The notes under the pieces: model-generated
What the model was told of the DNA's origin: nothing
What the model saw: the letters and a program-made list of their open reading frames with translations, nothing else
The model's database searches: none
Program-made: the position numbers and the translations under genes
Part shown: positions 23,390-33,674 of the stretch, in pieces
Position numbering within the stretch: the stretch's first letter is position 1
Layout of the letters: every line of letters starts with the position of its first letter
Origin: Pythium myriotylum
Lineage: Eukaryota > Oomycota > Peronosporomycetes > Pythiales > Pythiaceae
Direction of reading: 5' to 3'
Length of the DNA: 64,000 bases
NCBI GenBank assembly: GCA_023091665.1
Contig: JALJCQ010000016.1
Span: 1,706,011 to 1,770,010 of the forward strand

Positions 23390-24727
23390 TCAAGTTGTCG
23401 GAGCTATGGGCGAATCGTTTGTCTTGAGCGAGTTGTCCAGCGCCATCGTTTCGATCGCATCCGCCAGGAACGCAATGTCGTCCCCAGAAGTGCACATCAT
23501 CTGGCTCGTCATGGCTCCGACTGGCACATCCGCGGTTGACGGCGGAGGACTGACTGTCAGTGGGGAGCTGAGAGGACAACGCACCGGCACCACTCGATTG
23601 CAGACGTCCACCGCGACTTGTCCGTCCACTTTCGGGTGGCCTCGGAACATGAGCCACGTCGCACCGACTGCGACGACCTCGCTGTCCCCGCCAAACTCTG
23701 CTGTCTTCAAACCTCTCATGATCAACGTGACGCGTGTGGCTTCTACAAACACCTTCATGGCGATCGTCATGGTGTTCTCGACGCCAGGCAAACCCAACAC
23801 CTCGTCGTCCACAATCTTGACTTTCGCAGCGTACACGTTCTCCCCGACGTCGTAGCGCTCCAGCTCGCGGCGTTGGCGTGCGTACTCGCTCGTCACGGCG
23901 GGCCAGATCGCACCTGCGACGCTCGTGAGATCGAACGGCGACGTGAACGACTGTCGCGTCTCGATGTAGAACTGCTCGACGCCGTTGTGGTCGTGAGATC
24001 TGATGGACGATCGCGTCGGCGGACGGTCGTCCATGACGACGATCTCGTCGGAGACCGGATCGGGGAAGACCGTGTCGATCGCGTCGTAGGCTTCGTGGAT
24101 GTCGTCGAGCATGCGATTGATAACTGCGTCGAGGTCGCCGGCCGCCGCGAGGTCGAGCGGCCACTGCGACGGCCAGGGCTGCGGCTCCAACTGGCTCAGG
24201 AAGACCTCGGCGCGCTTGGCGAGCACGGCGTCGAGCGCCTTGGCGACCTGCAGCTGGCGGTGGAGGCGTCCGCGCAGAACGTCGTTGAGCTGCTCGGCCT
24301 CGCGGCGGCGCGCGCGCTGGCGACGGGCCACGGCGCGCCAGGCGGTGGGCGGCGCGCGGGTCTCGGCGAGCGCGCGCTTGACCATGGCGGCCGCGAGGCG
24401 CCGCTCGAGGTCGGCGATCTGCGCGCGCAGGTGCTGCTGCTCGGCGCGCACGCGCTGCGTCTGCGACATGCGTCGGCGCGGCTTTGGCTTCGTGGGCGCG
24501 GCGCCGCCGTCGCTGCTGCTGCTAGTGCTGTCGGGCGCGTGCTCGGCGTCCGAGAGCGCCGAGAGCAGCTCGTCGCAGCTGGCGGAGGACGCGGCGGGCG
24601 GCGAGAGCGCGGCGTCGAGGTCGCCGGCCGTGTCGAGAATGAGGTCGAAGAGCGAGGCGTCGAGCAGCGCGTCGCGCGACGGCGACGGCGACGGCTGCAT
24701 GGCGAGAGGGAGACGCGCGGTGGCCAT
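23390..24727 (-). CDS. M96 mating-specific-like protein, left copy
   Basis: Intact single-exon 445-aa protein starting at ATG 24727. Residues 1-80 are acidic and Ser-rich. Residues 83-115 are basic then heptad-like (RRRMSQTQRVRAEQQ, LEERR-type repeats), like the bZIP-like start of Phytophthora M96 mating-specific family proteins. A second conserved block WRAVARRQRARRREAEQL is at 130-147. Residues about 200-440 look like a START-like alpha/beta domain. The family is large in Phytophthora and linked to mating or sexual development in the literature; a DNA-binding role is inferred only. It is 99% the same as the right-arm copy at 28276-29613, differing mainly in the last 15 residues. Confidence 0.7.
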   Translation of the reverse strand: MATARLPLAMQPSPSPSRDALLDASLFDLILDTAGDLDAALSPPAASSASCDELLSALSDAEHAPDSTSSSSDGGAAPTKPKPRRRMSQTQRVRAEQQHLRAQIADLERRLAAAMVKRALAETRAPPTAWRAVARRQRARRREAEQLNDVLRGRLHRQLQVAKALDAVLAKRAEVFLSQLEPQPWPSQWPLDLAAAGDLDAVINRMLDDIHEAYDAIDTVFPDPVSDEIVVMDDRPPTRSSIRSHDHNGVEQFYIETRQSFTSPFDLTSVAGAIWPAVTSEYARQRRELERYDVGENVYAAKVKIVDDEVLGLPGVENTMTIAMKVFVEATRVTLIMRGLKTAEFGGDSEVVAVGATWLMFRGHPKVDGQVAVDVCNRVVPVRCPLSSPLTVSPPPSTADVPVGAMTSQMMCTSGDDIAFLADAIETMALDNSLKTNDSPIAPTT

Positions 24728-24998
24728 GTGCGCAGAGAGACAGACGAGGGAACTGAGAGGGGAGGTAGGTGCGCGTCGTGGGAGGCAGAGAGCTCGAACT
24801 TAGGATGCATCTGCGACGTGTGCACGGAGACTGCATTGGGAAGGGGTGGGTCCTAGTGGACTGGGTCCTAGTTAGGATTCTGTCTTACGTAGGCCCTAGG
24901 ATTCTGTCTTACGCAGAGACGCAGCACGGCGGCGGCAGACAGACAGCTCCCGTCGAGCCAACAGCGATGGCGAGTCGTCGCTAGCACGACGACAAGCG
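24728..24998. other. Intergenic with short direct repeats
   Basis: Spacer between two M96-like genes on the same strand. It contains a direct repeat of GGATTCTGTCTTACG (24877 and 24899) with GTCCTAGT repeats before it. It is mirrored at 28001-28275 in the right arm. No coding potential is evident. Confidence 0.5.
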
Positions 24999-26221
24999 TC
25001 AACTAGTACTCGTACGACTGCAGCGACGAGACTCGGAGAGGAGCTGGTTCTCCAGTCGCTGGACGAGCGAGGTCATCTCGGCGCGGAGCACGCCCTCGAG
25101 GAAGGCGGTGGCGGGGTGCTCCGTTTCTAGGGATGGGACGGCGTTGTCGGTGTCGCGTCCGTCGAAGGTCGTGGTGGCTGCGACGCGGAGACGCGAGGCA
25201 GCGCCGCCGCTCGCAGTCTGGAAGAGGTCGTCCGCGGTGATCCAGCACTTGTGGGTGATGATGGCGCCTCGGATCGCCGCCGACTCGCACTCGTCGACTC
25301 GGAAGCGAGACGCCACGACGACGACCGTCCGCTCGAGTGTGCAGTAGCGTCGACTCGTTCGCAGCGCAACGAGCACACTCCGCGCGCAAGGGTCGATGAC
25401 TCGCACTCGATGGCGCATCTCGATGGCATCTGGGCCGCACTGCCTGTTCTGGAGGCATTTAAAGTCTGTGTTAGTGTCTGGTGCATGGATTTCAAGAGAT
25501 CATTCAATGTGAGCGTTACCACGGTCAGCCCCTCGTCTGCGAGCACCCTCGGGAGAGAATTCCACACGACTCGCATGACAAAGGCGGCGCAAAAGGGTAT
25601 CGATGGTGATTTGAGGCTCTCGACGCTCAGAGGGTGCTGTTGGACGTAGCTTCTTCCTCCGCGCAGCTCTTGATGTTTACGTAAAGTGGCCATCACTTGG
25701 GCGGTTCGGGCAAATTGATGGTCGAGCTCATTGGACATCGTCCATAGTTCGAACTCTTCGGTGGGATCAAACTGATTGCCCATTTCGTCGCAATGCCTGC
25801 CTCCTTCAATGAGCTACGTGCGAAGAATTGCGTAAAGAAACAACCATTAACACCCAACGATTTCCCCTGAACTCACTGTGGTTGCGCCCGCCAACTTTCG
25901 CTGAACGTAGACGGTCATGCTTGCCAAGACTGCAGTCATCTCGTTTTCGAGGCGCCTCAGTTTTACGTTCTCTGCCACAGAGGCGAGCCTCATCTGGTGC
26001 TGTCGCTTGACCATCTTCCTCCAGACCATTGTCCGCACACCTGGTCTGTCCGATATCACGAGGGCGTCTCCTTCGTCTTCCTGCCGTCGAAGCATGCCAA
26101 GCTGTTTGCGTAAGGTGATGGCTTGTGCTCGTAGCCGTTTGACCTCTCGGCAACGGCGCTGATTGGTCGAGAGGGACTTTTTCGCGACCTGAACCACGTC
26201 CCCGTGCGTTGTCGTCGCCAT
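24999..26221 (-). CDS. M96-like protein, three exons
   Basis: Exon 1 25877-26221, intron 25814-25876 (63 nt, GTGAGT to CGTAG), exon 2 25520-25813, intron 25449-25519 (71 nt, GTAACG to CTCCAG, with a CTAAC branch-like motif), exon 3 24999-25448. All phases are zero, giving 362 aa. Exon 1 has the same block pattern as the 445-aa gene: QRRCREVKRLRAQ heptads, then VWRKMVKRQHQMRL. Exons 2 and 3 hold the START-like part (ALRTSRRYCTLERTVVVV). The second intron was inferred because it removes an apparent frameshift exactly. Only exon 3 is duplicated in the right arm, so the inversion breakpoint cuts this gene near intron 2. Confidence 0.6.
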
Positions 26222-26897
26222 CGCTTTCTCTCTCACCGCTCACGCCGGTCTCTGATTGTGTTAGAGTTTAATCGGAAGTGAAGACACTGACTAGACCTCC
26301 CAGCAACGTCCAGCCTTGGGTGGTCAGTGTCAGACGTTTCCACCTCGAGGCAGACGACAGACTGATTGGCGCTATGAGCTGGAGTGATTGTCGCGAGTAA
26401 ACGCGGCAGGCGCTCGTGCAGTTTCTCCGGGCAAATTTCGTACACTCGACGTGATTGGACGTCACCAGTGTGATCATTGATCGTAATCGAACTGCTTTTG
26501 CGTGTCACAGATCGCCAATACTTCTATCGCTTCGACCATACTCTACGGGACCCCTGCGCCTAGAGCCCGCAGCAAGCCACAGTCATCGCCCCAACCGACT
26601 CAAACTACTTTTTATTGATGAATGTTGTTGTCTGGATATAGCTATGGTTGGCTCAACCGATCCTCAAATGCGAATGTCCGGTTCCACTCTAGTTGTCAAT
26701 ATCATAGGGGATTCGCGTGAGCATCTCTAACTTTGGAAGCATCAACGACTTCACTCGTCACGACATGACACACACGAACGTTCTCACGTTTCAGAGACCA
26801 AACAGCCCCGACACGAACTCACAGTCCACGCATTCTCCAAGGCTTTCAGGTAATCTGGCGCTGGAGACACCAACTCCCCCCGGAAGAACGGCCGTGG
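26222..26897. other. Unique spacer of the inverted duplication
   Basis: Lies between the M96-like gene and the RNase H relic. Short ORFs only; a minus-strand frame at 26233-26508 continues 5' of the M96 gene but has no recognisable domain. It has no copy elsewhere in the window. Confidence 0.4.
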
Positions 26898-27458
26898 TTG
26901 CCGACAGAAGCCCGAGCGCAAGTTGACGCAGCTATCAGAGCCAGTGTTCTCCGACTACAGGAACGCAGTGACGCTCCAGAGGCACTGGGAGGCGCTGGCT
27001 CAATCATCCTGCGCGTTCAAAGGAGCCATCTCACCCCAACTTTGATATGGAGTGCGGCCACAAGCCTCCCGGCGTGCTCAACTACCAACAACTATGCTGA
27101 ATACTATGGGCTCTACGTCGGTCTCACTGCGGCTGAGCAACACCGATGGACCCCTCTAACGGTCATCGGCGACAGCCAACTCATCCTTCGGCAGATTTCC
27201 CAGTATCGACCACCACAAAATGAGCGCCTCCGCACGCTCTACAACCCTTCTCGCCTCATTGCCGACCGTCTACATGTACTCACATGGCGTCATCACCTCC
27301 GTGAGTTCAACAAGATGGCCGACTACGCGGCAAACGTTGCGATGGACTCCAAGTGCAGCCTCCACACGTTCCATCCGTCCGACCGCCCTGAGTGGCGCGG
27401 ACTTCCTCAACTTCTCCCTGGTGACTTCTTCCAGTGGCAGGCCTCCACTCTTCAATAG
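26898..27458 (+). pseudogene. RNase H-like retroelement relic
   Basis: A 186-aa open frame without a clear ATG context contains the order of the RVT_3/RNase H fold: TTNNYAEYYGLYVGL (helix A Glu), TVIGDSQLILRQI (Asp-Ser motif) and REFNKMADYAANVAMD (C-terminal Asp). This is typical of RNase H domains left by oomycete retroelements. No RT is attached. It sits in the spacer of the giant inverted duplication, next to the right-arm breakpoint. Confidence 0.65.
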
Positions 27459-27563
27459 GCCCAGGGCCATTCCCTTGTATATTGCATGTCTAGCTATCGT
27501 TGTTTACACAGTTGTAACACAATAGACTCCAACTTCAAAAGAAAGAAGACAGTCCACGCAGTA

Positions 27564-28000
27564 CGCGGCCCAGACGCCATCGAGATGCGCCATCGAGTGC
27601 GAGTCATCGACCCTTGCGCGCGGAGTGTGCTCGTTGCGCTGCGAACGAGTCGACGCTACTGCACACTCGAGCGGACGGTCGTCGTCGTGGCGTCTCGCTT
27701 CCGAGTCGACGAGTGCGAGTCGGCGGCGATCCGAGGCGCCATCATCACCCACAAGTGCTAGATCACCGCGGACGACCTCTTCCAGACTGCGAGCGGCGGC
27801 GCTGCCTCGCGTCTCTGCGTCGCAGCCACCACGACCTTCGACGGACGCGACACCGACAACGCCGTCCCATCCCTAGAAACGGAGCACCCCGCCACCGCCT
27901 TCCTCGAGGGCGTGCTCCGCGCCGAGATGACCTCGCTCGTCCAGCGACTGGAGAACCAGCTCCTCTCCGAGTCTCGTCGCTGCAGTCGTACGAGTACTAG
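27564..28000 (+). pseudogene. Truncated duplicate of three-exon M96-like gene (exon 3 only)
   Basis: Inverted copy of exon 3 of the gene at 24999-26221, beginning near 27564 at the inversion breakpoint. The upstream exons are missing. A Trp codon (TGG in the left copy) is TAG at 27759-27761, adding a nonsense mutation. The sequence is otherwise nearly identical. Confidence 0.8.
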
Positions 28001-28275
28001 TTGACGCTTGTCGTCGTGCTAGCGACGACTCGCCATCGCTGTTGGCTCGACGGGAGCTGTCTGTCTGCCGCCGCCGTGCTGCGTCTCTGCGTAAGACAGA
28101 ATCCTAGGGCCTACGTAAGACAGAATCCTAACTAGGACCCAGTCCACTAGGACCCACCCCTTCCCAATGCAGTCTCCGTGCACACGTCGCAGATGCATCC
28201 TAAGTTCGAGCTCTCTGCCTCCCACGACGCGCACCTACCTCCCCTCTCAGTTCCCTCGTCTGTCTCTCTGCGCAC

Positions 28276-29613
28276 ATGGCCACCGCGCGTCTCCCTCTCG
28301 CCATGCAGCCGTCGCCGTCGCCGTCGCGCGACGCGCTGCTCGACGCCTCGCTCTTCGACCTCATTCTCGACACGGCCGGCGACCTCGACGCCGCGCTCTC
28401 GCCGCCCGCCGCGTCCTCCGCCAGCTGCGACGAGCTGCTCTCGGCGCTCTCGGACGCCGAGCACGCGCCCGACAGCACTAGCAGCAGCAGCGACGGCGGC
28501 GCCGCGCCCACGAAGCCAAAGCCGCGCCGACGCATGTCGCAGACGCAGCGCGTGCGCGCCGAGCAGCAGCACCTGCGCGCGCAGATCGCCGACCTCGAGC
28601 GGCGCCTCGCGGCCGCCATGGTCAAGCGCGCGCTCGCCGAGACCCGCGCGCCGCCCACCGCCTGGCGCGCCGTGGCCCGTCGCCAGCGCGCGCGCCGCCG
28701 CGAGGCCGAGCAGCTCAACGACGTTCTGCGCGGACGCCTCCACCGCCAGCTGCAGGTCGCCAAGGCGCTCGACGCCGTGCTCGCCAAGCGCGCCGAGGTC
28801 TTCCTGAGCCAGTTGGAGCCGCAGCCCTGGCCGTCGCAGTGGCCGCTCGACCTCGCGGCGGCCGGCGACCTCGACGCAGTTATCAATCGCATGCTCGACG
28901 ACATCCACGAAGCCTACGACGCGATCGACACGGTCTTCCCCGATCCGGTCTCCGACGAGATCGTCGTCATGGACGACCGTCCGCCGACGCGATCGTCCAT
29001 CAGATCTCACGACCACAACGGCGTCGAGCAGTTCTACATCGAGACGCGACAGTCGTTCACGTCGCCGTTCGATCTCACGAGCGTCGCAGGTGCGATCTGG
29101 CCCGCCGTGACGAGCGAGTACGCACGCCAACGCCGCGAGCTGGAGCGCTACGACGTCGGGGAGAACGTGTACGCTGCGAAAGTCAAGATTGTGGACGACG
29201 AGGTGTTGGGTTTGCCTGGCGTCGAGAACACCATGACGATCGCCATGAAGGTGTTTGTAGAAGCCACACGCGTCACGTTGATCATGAGAGGTTTGAAGAC
29301 AGCAGAGTTTGGCGGGGACAGCGAGGTCGTCGCAGTCGGTGCGACGTGGCTCATGTTCCGAGGCCACCCGAAAGTGGACGGACAAGTCGCGGTGGACGTC
29401 TGCAATCGAGTGGTGCCGGTGCGTTGTCCTCTCAGCTCCCCACTGACAGTCAGTCCTCCGCCGTCAACCGCGGATGTGCCAGTCGGAGCCATGACGAGCC
29501 AGATGATGTGCACTTCTGGGGACGACATTGCTTTCCTGGCGGATGCGATCGAAACGATGGCGCTGGACGAGTCGCTCAAGTCAAGCGATTCACCCACAGC
29601 TACGACCATCTGA
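28276..29613 (+). CDS. M96 mating-specific-like protein, right copy
   Basis: Intact 445-aa inverted duplicate of 23390-24727. The only visible protein differences are in the C-terminal tail (MALDESLKSSDSPTATTI against MALDNSLKTNDSPIAPTT), where divergence between the arms starts. It has the same bZIP-like N terminus, W-R-x-V-x-R block and START-like domain. Upstream sequence to the arm end is shared, so both copies probably have the same promoter. Confidence 0.7.
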   Translation: MATARLPLAMQPSPSPSRDALLDASLFDLILDTAGDLDAALSPPAASSASCDELLSALSDAEHAPDSTSSSSDGGAAPTKPKPRRRMSQTQRVRAEQQHLRAQIADLERRLAAAMVKRALAETRAPPTAWRAVARRQRARRREAEQLNDVLRGRLHRQLQVAKALDAVLAKRAEVFLSQLEPQPWPSQWPLDLAAAGDLDAVINRMLDDIHEAYDAIDTVFPDPVSDEIVVMDDRPPTRSSIRSHDHNGVEQFYIETRQSFTSPFDLTSVAGAIWPAVTSEYARQRRELERYDVGENVYAAKVKIVDDEVLGLPGVENTMTIAMKVFVEATRVTLIMRGLKTAEFGGDSEVVAVGATWLMFRGHPKVDGQVAVDVCNRVVPVRCPLSSPLTVSPPPSTADVPVGAMTSQMMCTSGDDIAFLADAIETMALDESLKSSDSPTATTI

Positions 29614-30627
29614 ACCTGTTTTTGCTTGGTCGGTAGCGCAAGGAGAGTGTGTAGGCCTTCTTGTCTGGGAGCAAACCCAAATTGCATGTTACGGCTATCG
29701 TGCTCGAGATGGAAACTGATACCTTCAACCGAGGCAAAGATGAAGCGGTAAGGAGATGTTGTGTTTTACACAATTCTGAGTTTTGGCTGATGTTGACCGA
29801 GGATTTGATAGAGCCTCTATTCTTCACGTCTCAGCTGCTGCCACAATGCTCCCATTGAGACTATGTATACCCCTTGCAGGGACTCGGAAAAAGGCGCGAT
29901 CGACGACTTCATCGCACTGATGTTAAGGATGAGACTTATTCCTGCAGCGACCTATCGGAGTGGAGCGTTGTTTGAGGATGCCGTCTCCGATAACAAATAC
30001 GACCATCCTCCTCTGTACGTCAGCACCACTCTACCATCGAGGAACGTGATTTCTTCCAAGAGAGTGCGAGCTCACCGATGCATCGTTCTGTCGATGGCGT
30101 CATTCACAATTTCACGTATCCTGGATTGCGGTACTTCCACCACGTTCCACGAAAAGCAATGATTGCTATCAAGGCGAATGATTGCTTTCAAGGCAAATGA
30201 TTGCTTTCAAGGCGAAATATTCGCTAGTCGAGCCAATGATATTCCGCACCAGGATGCAAAAAATAGCACAAGATCACAGTGGTTTGACAGACCGTCGCAA
30301 TCAACGTCAAGAGTATGGTACATTATCCCAAAAATGACACCGAGGTTGTATTTTCGAGTTTGACAGCCAATGAGCGCTTTATGCAACGTAACCCGGCTCT
30401 CCGATTGGCTGGAGAGGACCGTATGTCAGCGGATACGATGCGGTGACAGACGGTATTCTTGCCACTTTGGTGTCACATACGGTGTCACAAATCCGCTGAA
30501 AATGACACCGCAGACACGCAGTTTGCCGAGCCAAACAGTCGGGATTGACACCGCATGAGGCGAAAGCGACAAAGCGCATGGTGGACGCTGTGACTGCATC
30601 CACATTCGGCTGGACCACCACGCGAAT

Positions 30628-30691
30628 GGTTGCTTTCTGCTGGTACTTTGCAAGGCCTGATGGCCTTACAAAGTACCAGCAGAAAGCAACC
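30628..30691. repeat. 30-bp-arm hairpin, 4-nt loop
   Basis: Arms 30628-30657 and 30662-30691 are reverse complements with one mismatch; the loop is TGAT. It lies inside the inserted element. This could extrude as a cruciform or fold in RNA. Confidence 0.85.
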
Positions 30692-30912
30692 CATCCCTAC
30701 ACCTGTGACGCCTTGGTCCTTGAGTCCGTTGCACCAGTGATACCAGCGGTTCTCGGTGGCTTCATAGCGCTGGTCTCTGCTTTGGGTCGCGACGACCGCA
30801 GGTACGATGGTGCCAATAGCTCTCAACACCTGCATGAACGACGGCTTCATGACGTCGCTCAAACATGTGGAGCTCCATACCACACTCTAGTAGATTGCAT
30901 TTCTTTTGAATG

Positions 30913-31073
30913 TTGCGGGCGAAGGGGGCATGGTTCGACAACTTGGTCCAGCAATATGCACCTTGGGCCAGCTTGAATTTTGCGGGCGAAGGGGGCATGG
31001 TTCGACGCCTTGAGCTCGGATACGAGCTGGCCCACGCTGGACAGGGCAAGGTGCATATTGCTGGACCAAGTTG
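30913..31073. repeat. Direct plus inverted repeats inside insert
   Basis: A 27-bp direct repeat (TTGCGGGCGAAGG..) occurs at 30913-30939 and 30980-31006. A perfect 27-bp inverted pair lies at 30939-30965 and 31047-31073. The pattern suggests a snap-back or partial inverted duplication. Confidence 0.8.
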
Positions 31074-31854
31074 AGAAGCTGTGGTGCGAGAGCTCTCGTG
31101 CATGAACGCCCAGATCAACGACATGAAGAGTAGGCTAGAGGATATCAACACCGGTATTGCAAGTGAGATGTACATCTGTGGAGTGATGTGAATCACAAGC
31201 TCGAGCTGACAAACAGCTCCTTGAAGCGTAGCCCGTGCGGGCGTAACTACGCGGGCGTTAGTTCCACCCGCCACTACAAACTCGAGTCACCTGATCAAGC
31301 TTTCCAAGTGTCCAAGCCATCTTGACATGCTGTAGCAAGAGTGTGAGTTTGGTCGTGGCGGAGTGGAACCGCCAAAGTAGTTCAGTACGCGTGAACGCGG
31401 CTATGACAAGACCGCGTATTGCCGTCGGAACATCCTATGGAATGCGGTGAAAAGGATGATCCGCCGAGGCTAGAGGAATGGATCGCATCATTTATGGAGT
31501 GTGCGGTCACACAACCTCTGTTACGCTGATCCTCGAGGTGATGAGAGTGCCCAGGAGACATTGTGGTCATCCACAGATCGACTCAAAGGATCAGGTTACA
31601 TCCAAGTGTAACCCACAACGTAACCAAGAATACGGTGTCATTCCCCGTGTCATTTCTTTGGAACACTTACACAGTATTGTGGCATATCATGATTCGTGCA
31701 TTGTAGGTACAGGGTTTGGCAAGTACTTATGATCGAACCTATGATAATGATTCCAGGTACACAGTTAATTTTAGTTTTGTGGTCTTCCGACGTGGCGGCT
31801 AGTGAGTCGACTGCACGACAACACGAACGCGCGGCTTTCAAGCCGTAAGTCAAG

Positions 31855-33560
31855 ATGAAGCTTGGCTGTTTTACCCGTGCATGGAACTCGTTTCAAGTTG
31901 AGCTCAAGGGGTGGTACTCGTTGGCTCGGTTCCGTGCTGTGAAAGATCACTGTGCTGAGTGTTCCTGGCTTGAAGACGTGTTGATGCTGCTGTTTGCACC
32001 GGTTCCGTGTCTTCTTATCGTCATCGCGATCGACTTGTTACCTGTGAGCTCGGCTTTGTGCAACAATCTTTTGGTATACATTTTCGATTTTGGTTCAACG
32101 GCATCCTCCTGTCATTTATGGGTGCAATTCAAATTGAAGTGGGGTCAATGTTGCTCAGTTTACCGCTGAAGAACCTCTTGGCAATCTGTGCCGCCGGCGG
32201 AATGGCCACGGCTATGAACAGCGTCATCTTTGGCCTCACCATTGGCTTTCCGATTCCTTTCATTCCCGTTTTTGCTATAACTCCATGGCTGTCGTCACTG
32301 TGTGGCGGACTTTATTTGACTTGGCGACGCGAGATCAAGACCAATAAGGAAGCTCGGAACAACATCATTCGATATTCAATTATCATCAGCTCGCAGGTTG
32401 CCCTCTTCTTCGCGTACACATCGTACAGTGTGATCTTCTCAACAACAAGAACCGAGTATCAAGCATACGTTTCATTTTGCCTCCCGTTCATCAAGCTCTT
32501 CCTCAAAAACGTGCTGAACAAAGGAGTCTTCCATATGGAGGACCTAGCGCCGACGATTGTGGTGTTCAACGTGGATCTGTTCCACTCGTTGTTCATGTCG
32601 ATCACGACGCAGCAGGCACGGACGAGCGGATCGGTAGCATTTTTGATGATTGTGGACGTGGTTCAGAATGTCATCGCTGTCTACGAAGTCGTAAGCGTTA
32701 TAAATCGGGTCGGACGGAACGTTAATGCACTCTCGAGCACGGATGAGTCAGGTGAATTGGCACTGGAGTCTTCTCATCTTCGAAGCCTCGGCGTGATCGA
32801 GTACTCTTGGAGTTTATTGGAGATGCATCCTCATCTCGCGGACCATCCGTATCTGAGTTCGCCGCGACATTTACATTCCGATCTCAATCGAAACAGTTCG
32901 CTGCACAAGATTGTGATTCGAGTTGGTGCCTTTACTAGAAGTGCGGTGACTTCAAGCCCCACCAACAGAATTCACCCGGTTGCACCAAACGAGCATACAT
33001 CCGAAACGGGATCATCATTGACAAGCCTGTCGCAAATCGATCGAATGCGCGGCTGCATCATTCGAGACGCACAAAAACTACTTCACATGGTCGAGTTTTA
33101 TGTCCTCATCGAGTTTTGCGAGGTCATGACCTCCGTCGTGTACAGTACGTCGCCTTCTTTTCGCTTGCATTACTACCTATCCGAGACATTTCTAAGGTTT
33201 TGCTTCCCCACTCTAGCTCTTTACATCCTCGCGTTGACATATCTACCGACACGAGGTTACTACACTTCGTTTGCACGACTGACTGGGCACGAGATGCTGA
33301 CCACGGTTGTGCAAGTGGCCAAGTATGCCGGTTTTGAGTTCATATCGTTCATGGCCATTTGCGTCGTGATGGACCGTCTGTTGAAGTGGCGAGTGCCGAC
33401 GTATCGACAAGCAGCGTTTGCAATCTTGTCGAATCTGAAAGTAACGCAGGCGACGATTGTGATGTGGGTGTTTTTAGTGGTGCAGCTCAACTTCGAGCAC
33501 TATGGTATGGACTTTACTTTCAAGTTTAAGTGGCTCCACACGAACGATGTTCCGAGATGA
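31855..33560 (+). pseudogene. Multi-pass membrane family, copy F (10-nt deletion)
   Basis: Exon 1 31855-33144, intron 33145-33216 (72 nt), exon 2 33217-33560 (344 nt). Exon 1 is exactly 10 nt shorter than in D, E and H. The missing bases lie just after GAGCTC at 32046-32051, where other copies read GAGCTC-TCCA-GAGCTC, so one repeat and the spacer were lost by slippage. The frame shifts after the first hydrophobic segment; the rest, including the complete C terminus missing from D and E, is intact. It is the right-arm partner of copy E. Confidence 0.75.
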
Positions 33561-33632
33561 TGATCACGTAGAAGTCAATTTACTTAGCTTGAGTTTACGC
33601 TACAAAGTCGTCAACTGCGTTCACCTTTCAGC

Positions 33633-33674
33633 ACGATGGCGCTGGACAACTCGCTCAAGACAAAATTCGTCCAC
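33633..33674 (+). pseudogene. M96-gene 3' stub, right arm
   Basis: Matches the last codons of the 445-aa M96-like gene (ATGGCGCTGGACAACTCGCT) and corresponds to the stubs at 18141 and 20677 in the left arm. It lies upstream of copy G on the same strand. Confidence 0.65.

Larger units (their letters stand above)
13966..25440. repeat. Left arm of giant inverted duplication
   Basis: This arm matches 27564-37845 in reverse complement. Positions x and 51806-x pair in the outer part (SLC35F6-like gene and copy C versus G); x and 53003-x pair in the inner part (M96-like genes). The change in offset (1,197) equals an extra 2,536-bp tandem unit in this arm minus an insertion of about 1,339 bp in the other. 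Outer 2.5 kb and inner 2.7 kb are almost identical between arms; the middle is diverged by several percent. Confidence 0.9.
30320..31665. mobile_element. Inserted element with short TIRs
   Basis: The left arm has continuous sequence where the right arm has about 1.34 kb of extra DNA. The insert begins CCCAAAAATGACACCG and ends in the near reverse complement (CGGTGTCATTCCCCGTGTCATTTCTTTGG), with further TGACACCG/CGGTGTCA copies inside (30470-30555). No transposase is recognisable; a minus-strand ORF at 30762-31274 has no known domain. It is most likely a non-autonomous DNA transposon. Target duplication is not clear. Confidence 0.55.

Noticed and set aside
23618..24856. A 412-codon ORF antisense to the M96-like gene (mirrored at 28147-29385)
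   Set aside because: Low-complexity Arg/Ala/Val sequence created by the GC-rich opposite frame; the M96-like frame carries the recognisable blocks.
25449..25519. Frameshift mutation in the three-exon M96-like gene
   Set aside because: A 71-nt intron with GTAACG donor, CTAAC branch-like motif and CTCCAG acceptor restores frame exactly and gives a natural protein.
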